Assembly: GCF_002797675.1 (NCBI RefSeq)
Contig: NZ_PGEX01000001.1
Location: 124,001-188,000, forward strand
Direction of reading: 5' to 3'
DNA length: 64,000 nt
Origin: Hallerella succinigenes
GTDB taxonomy: Bacteria; Fibrobacterota; Fibrobacteria; Fibrobacterales; Fibrobacteraceae
In this document: positions 45,608 to 52,609 of the stretch, one piece after another
Position numbering within the stretch: position 1 is the stretch's first letter
Layout: each line of letters begins with the position of its first letter
Translations under genes and position numbers: made by a program
The notes under the pieces: model-generated
Seen by the model: the letters and a program-made list of their open reading frames with translations, nothing else
The model's database searches: none
Told to the model about the DNA's origin: nothing

Positions 45608-46426
45608 ATGGATTGCACAATGTCGAAAAACGAAAACGAATCCGTTAGCTCAAGGGAATTGGCTGAAAAGTATAATTCCGATTATGTAAAGATTCTGGGC
45701 GATTTTAAACTTGATTGTTTTAAACGTTCAACATCCTTAACCGTGTATCGTTATATGCGCTACAAGTGGGCCAAAAATCTGATTGAATCCAAGAAAATTT
45801 CTTTTGCGGATCCAGCCACCTGGGAGGACCCCTTTGAAAAAAGATTTGTTTGCGGGGATTACGAACAGTCTGGATTCAAGAAAAAACAGATAGCCGCATT
45901 TTGCGTGACAACAGAACATGGAGAAAACGAATCCGCTTTTTGGCGCCAGTTTGACATGGAAAACCGCCACGACCTTGTTCAGTTGACTTTTGACTTCGAC
46001 GTGTTGATTAAGTCGTTGAGCGATTTCGCCAAAAAAAACAATGCGAAGGTCTATGTAAGCCCTTGTAAATACGATTACACGAGTGAAGAAATAAAAAACA
46101 ATAGTAAAATTCAGAAGGTTTACAAAACAATTGATGAAGAAAGTTTCATTGAACTTGCATGCCTCAAAAGGCGTGCCTTCAAATACGAAAACGAACTCCG
46201 CATCTTTATGTATGGCGAAAAATTGCCCATTGAAGGCGGTCGTCTGAATATTCCTTTAAAAGGCAAATTGCTGAAAACCCTGAAGGTTTGCCCAAATCCC
46301 AGTGTGGAAGCCTTTGTTTCAAATGATTTTGTGAGGGAGATGCTTCAGGAAAGGCTTGGTATAAGAGTTGAAAAGTCCCATCTTTACGATGAGGTGTCGA
46401 AATTCAAGTTTTCAAGGGGTAAATAA
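45608..46426 (+). CDS. DUF2971-like protein
   Basis: This 272-aa protein follows the pattern of DUF2971: SLTVYRYMRYKWAKNLIESK, KISFADPATWEDPFE, AAFCVTTEHGENESAFWRQF and ACLKRRAFKYENELRIF. DUF2971 proteins are of unknown function and often lie in accessory or defence regions. A second ATG four codons in (45620) is also plausible; GGAGG at about 45586 is rather far from either. It overlaps the following FISUMP lipoprotein start by one base (TAATG), so the two are co-transcribed. The 276 bp upstream, shared with the divergent ATPase, is AT-rich. Confidence 0.7.
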   Translation: MDCTMSKNENESVSSRELAEKYNSDYVKILGDFKLDCFKRSTSLTVYRYMRYKWAKNLIESKKISFADPATWEDPFEKRFVCGDYEQSGFKKKQIAAFCVTTEHGENESAFWRQFDMENRHDLVQLTFDFDVLIKSLSDFAKKNNAKVYVSPCKYDYTSEEIKNNSKIQKVYKTIDEESFIELACLKRRAFKYENELRIFMYGEKLPIEGGRLNIPLKGKLLKTLKVCPNPSVEAFVSNDFVREMLQERLGIRVEKSHLYDEVSKFKFSRGK

Positions 46427-48093
46427 TGAAGAAATTTGACGTGGTTTTGGCGGGTACACTGGCTGTACTAGGTCTTGTTGGCTGCGGTGGCGATTCCAGC
46501 GGAACAGGCGTAGATGCAGCAGATATGAGGGTCGAGACCATGGAGAATCTGCCCAACTGCACGGAAAATAGGGAAGGCACCACCGCCCTTGTGACCGAGG
46601 ACAGTTCTACGTACAAGTGCGAAGAGGGAAGATGGATTTTTATGTCGGCACCCCTGCCTACCGTAAGCACCTTGGACGACCTTTCCAACTGCACTGCAAA
46701 AATCGACGGCGATACCGTGAAGGTGGAAAAGGAAAGTGCGGTTTATAGGTGCGATGATGGGGAGTGGATAAAATATTACACCCTGACAGACACTTTGGCT
46801 ACATCTGACGCTCTGCTGGCTTGCGTGGAAAAACGTGAAGGGAATACCGCTTATATTACAGAGGAACACGCTCTTTATAAATGTGATGATGGTGTTTGGG
46901 GAAAAATTGTTTCGTATATGGATACGGTTTCCACCAAGGATGCTCTGGACAATTGTACTGCCAAAAGGGAAGGGGATTCCACATACGTGAGCAAAGAAAA
47001 TTCGGTATATTTGTGCATCGAAAGTGCCTGGCGGTATTTGGGCACGGTGGCGGCAAACTCCGATGAACTGCCAAACTGCACCGAAAAGCGTAATAATGAA
47101 CAGGCATTTGTGGTGGAAGAACACATGACGTTAATTTGTAGTGAAAGTAAATGGTACCGTTTTGACATTTACACCATCATCGAAAAGGAAGAGGTGAAAT
47201 CCAGCAGTTCCCCAAAACAGGAAAACGACTGGGAAGATTATAACCCTGTGTCGTCATCTAGCAAGGTCACATCTTCTTCCAGCGTTATTCTCAGCTCTGA
47301 TTCAAAATCTAGCAGCAGTAACACATCCAGCACTTCGGTACAGTCATCTTCTAGCAGTAAGAATGAAGCAATCTCCAGTAGCAGTGTTTCTATATCTTCT
47401 TCCAGCGTCATCCTGAGCGGAGGCGAAGGAACTCTAAAAGATTCCCGTGATAATCAAGTTTACAAAACCGTCACCATCGGCACCCAGACCTGGATGGCAG
47501 AGAATCTGAATTATGCTTATAAGGGAAAAACAAGTACTTTCGATTCTTCTAGTTTCTGCTACGACGATGACCCCACCAACTGTTCAAAATACGGTCGTCT
47601 TTACTTGTGGTCTGCGGCTATGGACAGTGCTGGAACTTGGAGTACCAACGGGAAAGGCTGTGGTAACGGAAAATTCTGCTTACCTACATACCCTGTTCGT
47701 GGTGTTTGTCCCGAAGGCTGGCACTTGCCAACTGAAGAGGATTTTAGGATTTTGTCAAGGGGTACCGGTGCAACCTGGGATGAGAGAAACTTCTATTACA
47801 TCGACGCCGGAAAGTATCTTAAATCCACTAGTGGCTGGAACGATAATGGCAACGGTACCGATGCCTACGGCTTTTCCGCTCTCCCAGCGGGCATCGGCCT
47901 CCAAGGCGGCCCCTTCCAACAGTTGGGCTACGTGGCGACCTTCTGGAGTGCCACAAGAGTCATAGAATCTAATGTCGACGATTTTTATAGCGACGATGCC
48001 TTCGTCATGACGTTGTACCAAAACAGCGATCACGCTTTCCTGCCGCCCCAAGACATGTACTGTGCAGCGTCTGTCCGTTGCCTCAAGGACTAG
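46426..48093 (+). CDS. FISUMP-domain lipoprotein with Cys-pair repeats and poly-Ser linker
   Basis: This is a 555-aa lipoprotein with lipobox LGLVGC (Cys20). Residues about 40-245 hold five repeats of about 45 aa, each with a Cys in L-x-N/A-C-x-x-K/N-R/I and a second Cys in a Y-K-C-x-x-G-x-W motif (NCTENREG..., YKCEEGRW). A Ser-rich linker spans about 255-340. A FISUMP domain ends the protein (about 350-555: VTIGTQTWMAENLNYAYKG, VCPEGWHLPTEEDF, ATFWSAT, ASVRCLKD). This domain and linker style is a hallmark of Fibrobacter. Function is unknown, probably surface display or binding. AAGGGG precedes the ATG. Confidence 0.92.
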   Translation: MKKFDVVLAGTLAVLGLVGCGGDSSGTGVDAADMRVETMENLPNCTENREGTTALVTEDSSTYKCEEGRWIFMSAPLPTVSTLDDLSNCTAKIDGDTVKVEKESAVYRCDDGEWIKYYTLTDTLATSDALLACVEKREGNTAYITEEHALYKCDDGVWGKIVSYMDTVSTKDALDNCTAKREGDSTYVSKENSVYLCIESAWRYLGTVAANSDELPNCTEKRNNEQAFVVEEHMTLICSESKWYRFDIYTIIEKEEVKSSSSPKQENDWEDYNPVSSSSKVTSSSSVILSSDSKSSSSNTSSTSVQSSSSSKNEAISSSSVSISSSSVILSGGEGTLKDSRDNQVYKTVTIGTQTWMAENLNYAYKGKTSTFDSSSFCYDDDPTNCSKYGRLYLWSAAMDSAGTWSTNGKGCGNGKFCLPTYPVRGVCPEGWHLPTEEDFRILSRGTGATWDERNFYYIDAGKYLKSTSGWNDNGNGTDAYGFSALPAGIGLQGGPFQQLGYVATFWSATRVIESNVDDFYSDDAFVMTLYQNSDHAFLPPQDMYCAASVRCLKD

Positions 48094-48101
48094 CAGTGAG
48101 A

Positions 48102-48141
48102 CTCTGTAGCGCAGAAATGCTCGCATTTCTGCATTGCAGAG
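48102..48141. repeat. Nested inverted repeat after the FISUMP gene
   Basis: GCAGAAATGC (48111-48120) and GCATTTCTGC (48123-48132) are perfectly complementary around TC, with an outer CTCTG/CAGAG pair (48102-48106, 48137-48141). It lies just after the FISUMP stop and has no counterpart after the FISUMP pseudogene, so it was inserted here or lost there. It could stabilise the 3' end of the mRNA; no T-tract follows directly. Confidence 0.6.
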
Positions 48142-48160
48142 CCGAACCGGGCCTAGTACG

Positions 48161-48236
48161 CAAACACCGGGCTGGCTTTTATTTTTACCCAAAGTAGCAA
48201 AAATATTGGAAATTACAGACAAATGGTCATGTAGGG
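48161..48236. repeat. 76-bp direct repeat, copy 2
   Basis: This copy matches 43921-43996 with three mismatches. It carries the GGGCTGGCTTTTATTTTT terminator-like element downstream of the FISUMP gene and a minus-strand fragment of an ATPase gene end. Confidence 0.92.
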
Positions 48237-48243
48237 GTCTGCC
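48213..48243 (-). pseudogene. DUF4143 ATPase gene remnant (last eight codons)
   Basis: On the minus strand this reads DPYMTICL and a stop, the same C-terminus as the intact ATPase at 43973-45331. Two of the three differences in the surrounding repeat are synonymous (TAT/TAC, ACA/ACC). Similarity stops beyond 48236, where IS200-like sequence begins, so the rest of the gene is gone. Confidence 0.65.
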
Positions 48244-48267
48244 ACCTGCGATGGTCCTTACCCGGCT

Positions 48268-48847
48268 ACCCGTAAACGGGTTATTTCTTTCCGAATAGGC
48301 CTAACTGTTCTCCGTACTCGTCTTCTTTCAATTGATTTTCAATGTACGCCTTGATTTTCTGCGTATTTTTCCCTGTCGTGTCAACGTAATACCCTCGGCA
48401 CCAAAATTCCCTATTCCTGTATTTGAACTGAAGCGACGGATACCGTTCGTAGATCATCAAGCTACTCTTCCCCTTCAGGAATCCCATGAATCCCGAAACC
48501 GAATATTTCGGCGGTATCTCGAGAAGCATGTGTACATGATCTGGACAAACTTCCGCCTCGACGATATTCACCTGTTTCCAGTTGCAAAGCGTACGTAGGA
48601 TTTCACCTATCTCGCGGCGCTTTTCTCCATAGAACACCTTCCTGCGAAATTTGGGGGCAAACACGATATGATACTTGCAATTCCACGTCGTGTGGGCCAA
48701 GGTATGATTATTGCTATTTTTCATTTGAATCCTTTGGTTCTTTTGTTCGCAGCTGACAGACCGCATTTCAAAAGCTACCAAAGGATTTCTTGTTTGTCGA
48801 GGAAGGAACGCCAAAAGGCTAAACGGGACCGCCGGCCTAGCCGGCGG
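48268..48847 (-). mobile_element. IS200/IS605-type insertion sequence
   Basis: A single tnpA gene lies between two hairpins: CCGCCGGC-CTA-GCCGGCGG (48829-48847) upstream of tnpA, and ACCCG-TAAA-CGGGT (48268-48281) at its 3' end. IS200-type elements have subterminal hairpins at both ends and no terminal inverted repeats. Exact ends cannot be fixed from one copy. No tnpB is present. The upstream hairpin is followed by TTTT on the plus strand and could also terminate transcription. Confidence 0.75.
48281..48724 (-). CDS. tnpA: IS200/IS605-family transposase TnpA (Y1 transposase)
   Basis: This single-strand transposase of the HUH/Y1 family has 147 aa, the normal size. It shows TWNCKYHIVFAPKFRR at the N-terminus, the HUH-type pair in CPDHVHMLLEIPPKYSVS, and the catalytic Tyr in KIKAYIENQ. 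The ATG at 48724 gives the usual N-terminus; the frame is open further upstream into the element end. It appears intact. Its insertion lies beside the ATPase gene remnant. Confidence 0.93.
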   Translation of the reverse strand: MKNSNNHTLAHTTWNCKYHIVFAPKFRRKVFYGEKRREIGEILRTLCNWKQVNIVEAEVCPDHVHMLLEIPPKYSVSGFMGFLKGKSSLMIYERYPSLQFKYRNREFWCRGYYVDTTGKNTQKIKAYIENQLKEDEYGEQLGLFGKK

Positions 48848-48850
48848 TTT

Positions 48851-49236
48851 TGAATGCATACAAAAAAAAAAAAAATGATAATGTTTTTTATTTACATTTA
48901 GAGATGTGAAATATATAATGGATGAAGATTCCGACTAGATGTTGCCTATTATAAAATTCTTGTGAATGTGTATTGTAAGGGTTTTGGGCATTTTCCATTA
49001 GTGCTCCTTTCCAGTATGGGGCTTTTTTGCGATTGCGTGGATTTTGGTAGCGAAGGGGTTCCGTCATTGGCAAGAAAACTGGGACGTTCTGTCAAAAGGT
49101 TGCACAGGAAAACCCCCTCCGTAAACCCGTTCGTGTTGTTCCTGGTCATTTTTATGCTTTCTGTATTGGGAATAGTGACTTTTGGTAACCTCTAAAAATT
49201 AACCTCAAAAAAAAGCACTTTACATACAAATTCTGT
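48851..49236. other. Intergenic stretch, no gene supported
   Basis: This AT-rich stretch begins with a run of A residues. Short open frames exist on both strands (for example 48962-49195 on the plus strand, whose end is hydrophobic), but none has a recognisable family, a good ribosome-binding site or a coding-like pattern. It lies between the IS element and decayed restriction-modification genes and probably contains further eroded sequence. Confidence 0.5.
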
Positions 49237-49394
49237 CTATTCCTTGGATAATTCCTGAATGAGCCTTTTGCCGAATTGATGGAAGCATAGGCTTTTTGAC
49301 GTCCTAAATAAATTATCTGCTTCACTTCGGAAACAAATGAGGAACTTATATTCGGCTCATTCAATTTTACCTTGTTGTCACTTTTTTTTCGCAT
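49237..49394 (-). pseudogene. Decayed DUF1016 (YhcG-type PD-(D/E)xK nuclease family) gene fragment
   Basis: Starting at the ATG at 49394 (with GAGG seven bases upstream) the frame reads SSFVSEVKQIIYLGRQKAYA and SINSA, matching the start of DUF1016 proteins. The next conserved block of that family, FGKRLIQELSKE, is found in the adjacent frame directly after it and ends at a stop at 49237. The part that normally lies between (about 25 residues with a Tyr-Trp motif) is missing. So a deletion and a frameshift have destroyed the gene. DUF1016 genes often sit inside type I restriction-modification operons, which fits the neighbouring hsdM. Confidence 0.65.
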
Positions 49395-49437
49395 ATCCAC
49401 CCCTCACCTTACCCAAACAGCTTTGCAATACGCTTGT

Positions 49438-50754
49438 TTACAGACTTGTCCAGGTCCACAAATTCCTTGGCAAGTTGCTTGCCTTGGGTTCCATGCACTT
49501 TTTCTTGTTCTTGGACAGGACCCAAATGTAAGTGGCAATGCCCGTGTTATAGAAGAGGTCTGTTGGCAATGCGATGATGGCCTCAATCAAGTCCTTTTCA
49601 AGCAACCAACGCCTAATCTGGGATTCTCCACTGGATGTTCCTCCCGTAAACAGCGGGGAACCGTTTTCGATAATCGCTGCTCGGCCACAGGCGTCATCCA
49701 TCTTGTTCACGGCGGACTGGATAAACAGCAACTGCATATCCCCTGTACCAGGCAGATAGCCAGAACCCCAACGACTGCCCACCTTGTTCTTTTCCTTGTT
49801 GACGGCCTCTTCCACACCTTCTGCGGCATCCTTACCGCCCCATGGCTGACCAAAGGGAGGATTCTCGACCATGAAGCGCATCTTGGTATCTGGGAAACAG
49901 TCGGCCTTCATGGTGTCCTGCAAGCGAATGTTCTCTGCATTCTGCCCCTTGATGAGCATTTCTGCAAGACAAATTGCGTAAGATTCGGGGTTCACTTCCT
50001 GGCCGAAGAGACGAACGTTTGCAGACGGATTGAAGCGCTTGATAAAGTTTTCGGTGGTAGAAAGCATGCCGCCAGTTCCACAAGCCTGGTCGCAAGCGGT
50101 AATGACTTTACCTTCTTCGAAAATGTCGTCGCATCCTTCGGCCAAGAGGATGTTCACCATGGTCTTGATGATATCACGACCCGTGTAGTGGTCACCCGCT
50201 TCTGCATTTTCCGAGAATCTACGAATCAGGTCTTCGAAAATATATCCCATCTTGACATTGTCGATGGTCTTGGGGTTCAAATCCAGCTCGGAAAATTTCT
50301 TGACGATTCCAAAGAGACGGTTATGCTTGTCCATCTTGTCTATCTGCTTCTCGAAATCAAGACCAGCAGAATTGCTCATGATGATTTCCTGCACATTCGG
50401 GGAAAATGCGTTCAGGTAACTCTTGAAGTTGGAAGCGATATTCTCGGAATCGTTCAACAGCTCTGCCAGGTCAAATTCGCTGGTGTTATAGAACTGGAAC
50501 CCAGAAATCTTGCACATGGCCTTGTAGGGGTAATTCTTGTTCTGCTTGAACTGCTTGATAACCTTATCCTTGGTTGCAGCCAACGCGCACTCAAATCTGC
50601 GGATAATCACCATCGGGATAATCACGTCTTTGTACTTGTCGCTCTGGTATGGCCCACGGAGGGTATTTGCGATACTCCAGATGAAGTTCACTTCGGTAGA
50701 AACATCTATCGGGGAATCGTCATAAGCAGCGTCAATAATCTTATTCTTGGCCAT
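49438..50754 (-). CDS. hsdM: Type I restriction-modification methyltransferase HsdM, C-terminally altered
   Basis: N6-adenine methyltransferase subunit of a type I system. The 438-aa product has the HsdM N-terminal helical domain (FIWSIANTLRGPYQSDKYKD), motif I ITACDQACGTGGMLS and catalytic motif IV ENPPFG, and ends soon after the conserved TGIATYIWVLSKNK. The last 20 residues (CMEPKASNLPRNLW...) look like out-of-frame sequence: adding one base in the AAAAA run before them restores a frame reading QLAKEFVDLDKSVNKRI and ending at 49409. Even so the C-terminus is short for HsdM, and no hsdS or hsdR is present. Probably inactive. AAGGA precedes the ATG. Confidence 0.85.
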   Translation of the reverse strand: MAKNKIIDAAYDDSPIDVSTEVNFIWSIANTLRGPYQSDKYKDVIIPMVIIRRFECALAATKDKVIKQFKQNKNYPYKAMCKISGFQFYNTSEFDLAELLNDSENIASNFKSYLNAFSPNVQEIIMSNSAGLDFEKQIDKMDKHNRLFGIVKKFSELDLNPKTIDNVKMGYIFEDLIRRFSENAEAGDHYTGRDIIKTMVNILLAEGCDDIFEEGKVITACDQACGTGGMLSTTENFIKRFNPSANVRLFGQEVNPESYAICLAEMLIKGQNAENIRLQDTMKADCFPDTKMRFMVENPPFGQPWGGKDAAEGVEEAVNKEKNKVGSRWGSGYLPGTGDMQLLFIQSAVNKMDDACGRAAIIENGSPLFTGGTSSGESQIRRWLLEKDLIEAIIALPTDLFYNTGIATYIWVLSKNKKKCMEPKASNLPRNLWTWTSL

Positions 50755-50841
50755 GGGAAAATCCTTGTATAACGAATCAAAATATAATAACCCAAAATCA
50801 CATACCCATCCAATCGGGCTCAATTTCTATCTTTGACATCG

Positions 50842-52227
50842 ATGACAGATCTTCGTTCTTCCAAGCTGCAAGCTTTTGGTTCAGCAAGCATCCCCAAGCT
50901 TGTCCTGATGTTCTCCGTTCCCGCGATTATCAGCATGTGCGTGAACGCCTTTTACAATATCGTTGACCGTTACTTTGTCGGTCAGGGAGTCGGGGCGCTC
51001 GGCATTGCGGGAATTACACTCTGCTTCCCCATCATGCTCTTTATTATGGCGATGTCCATGATCATTGGGGTGGGCGGCAATACGCTCTTTGCGATTCGCC
51101 TCGGCGAAAAAAAGTACCAGCAGGCAAGCATCATTCTGAACAACTCGTTCGTGCTGCTGATTATTATGGCGGTCAGCGCCTTTGCCCTCGGCGAAATCTT
51201 TATGGATCCGCTGCTCCGCGTTTTCGGGGCGAGCGACCAAACGCTACCCGTCGCCTCTTCGTACATGTGGATTATTCTTCTCGGAGCCGTATTCCAAACG
51301 ATCGCGCCGGGCATGAACCACTTTATCCGTTCCATGGGGCATCCCAAAACGGCCATGCTCCGCGATATCGTGGGCGCACTTACGAACGTATTTTTGGACT
51401 GGCTTTTTATTATCCAGTTCCACTGGGGAATCGAAGGCGCTGCCTGGGCGACGATTTCGTCCCAGCTCGTGAGCAGCTTGCTCATTATGCATTTCTTCAT
51501 CAAAAAATCGACGCCGATCAAAATCAACCGTAGGCATTTGCATTTGCACTTTCCCTACGTGCGAAAGATCTTTATTCTCGGATTCCCGCCCGCGATCATG
51601 CAGATCTGCAACAGCCTCATGAACGCGATACTCGCCTGGAGCCTTTCGACCTACGGCAACAAGAGCCTGCAACCGACCGTTTCGATGACAGGCGGCGACA
51701 TTGCGATTTCTGCATTCGGGATCATCAACAGTGTAGTTTCGATCGCTGTTTTACCGCTGATGGGGTTTGTGCAGGGAACGCAACCGATTCTCGGCTACAA
51801 TTACGGAGCAAAGCTTTTTGACCGCGTGCGTGGAACGCTCAAGTTCGCCTATATCTACAGCGTCGCCTTTATGATTATTGCCTGGGCGGCAATCCAGTGG
51901 AAGGCCGAAGTTTTTGTGGCGCCTTTTGCACCTGGCGATCTGAACATGCAGACCGTGACCGCGTGGGGCATGCGCGTGTTTACCAAGGCGCTCCCCTTTG
52001 TGCCTCTTGGCATGGTTGCGGGAAACTTCTTCCAGGGTACGGGAAAAGCGGGGCTTTCCATGTTCCAGAACGCGTGCCGTCAGGTAATCATGCTGATTCC
52101 GTTTTTGATCGTGATGCCGCTTTTTTTTGATTTGCAAGGCGTGTTCATGGCACAGCCGATGGCCGATGTCGGCGCTGCGATTACGGGCCTTTTACTGCTT
52201 CGTTGGCACCTGAAAAAGATGGAATAA
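50842..52227 (+). CDS. MATE-family multidrug/sodium antiporter
   Basis: This 461-aa inner-membrane exporter has twelve predicted helices. MATE features include the N-terminal LVLMFSVPAIISMCVNAFYNIVD, the GALGIAGITLCFPIM segment, and the internal pseudo-repeat of helices 7-12 (IFILGFPPAIMQICNSLMNA, AISAFGIINSVVSIAVLPLMGF, QGTQPILGYNYGA). Members export drugs or metabolites using sodium or proton gradients; the substrate is unknown. The ATG at 50842 is used rather than a TTG at 50833; neither has a clear Shine-Dalgarno. Confidence 0.92.
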   Translation: MTDLRSSKLQAFGSASIPKLVLMFSVPAIISMCVNAFYNIVDRYFVGQGVGALGIAGITLCFPIMLFIMAMSMIIGVGGNTLFAIRLGEKKYQQASIILNNSFVLLIIMAVSAFALGEIFMDPLLRVFGASDQTLPVASSYMWIILLGAVFQTIAPGMNHFIRSMGHPKTAMLRDIVGALTNVFLDWLFIIQFHWGIEGAAWATISSQLVSSLLIMHFFIKKSTPIKINRRHLHLHFPYVRKIFILGFPPAIMQICNSLMNAILAWSLSTYGNKSLQPTVSMTGGDIAISAFGIINSVVSIAVLPLMGFVQGTQPILGYNYGAKLFDRVRGTLKFAYIYSVAFMIIAWAAIQWKAEVFVAPFAPGDLNMQTVTAWGMRVFTKALPFVPLGMVAGNFFQGTGKAGLSMFQNACRQVIMLIPFLIVMPLFFDLQGVFMAQPMADVGAAITGLLLLRWHLKKME

Positions 52228-52609
52228 CGTTCTTCGCCTGAAGCAGCGCAATCATTTCGTCTACGGCAAAGGCTTCGAGAAATAAGTCATCCATCCAGAT
52301 TTGCCATTTTAAGCAACTCAGCATACTCGTAAAGTATGCAAAATTTCGCAAAACAGAACGGCAAATGCGAAAGATTGTCCACTTTTCAATCCAACGACCC
52401 GTTTTTTAAAATCCGTCATGAACAACGATCGCATTTTCTTGAAGCCCCTTTTTTAATATTGCAAGAATCTTTTGCGGCATGAATTCTCCAAACGGATTCG
52501 ACACCCCTGCTTTTGTCGATTTTGCAATGGAGTTATGGCACGGGGGAACACGTCTTTGGGATTGCTTCGCCTCAAAGCTAACTCCAGTAAAAAATGTATC
52601 TTTCCGCGC
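52228..52609. other. Intergenic stretch before topB
   Basis: No convincing gene is seen. A small inverted repeat GCATACT-CGTAA-AGTATGC lies at 52321-52339 without a T-tract. The topB reading frame is open back to 52472, but the family starts at 52610. Confidence 0.5.

Noticed and set aside
47196-47420. Serine-rich repeat stretch considered as a DNA repeat array
   Set aside because: It is the low-complexity poly-Ser linker of the FISUMP lipoprotein and is explained by the protein.
48962-49195. Plus-strand open frame of 77 codons with a hydrophobic end
   Set aside because: It has no ribosome-binding site or family, and the region lies among decayed genes. A minus-strand frame in the same place is equally open.
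52321-52339. Inverted repeat GCATACT-CGTAA-AGTATGC as a terminator of the MATE gene
   Set aside because: The stem is short, AT-rich and has no T-tract on either side.
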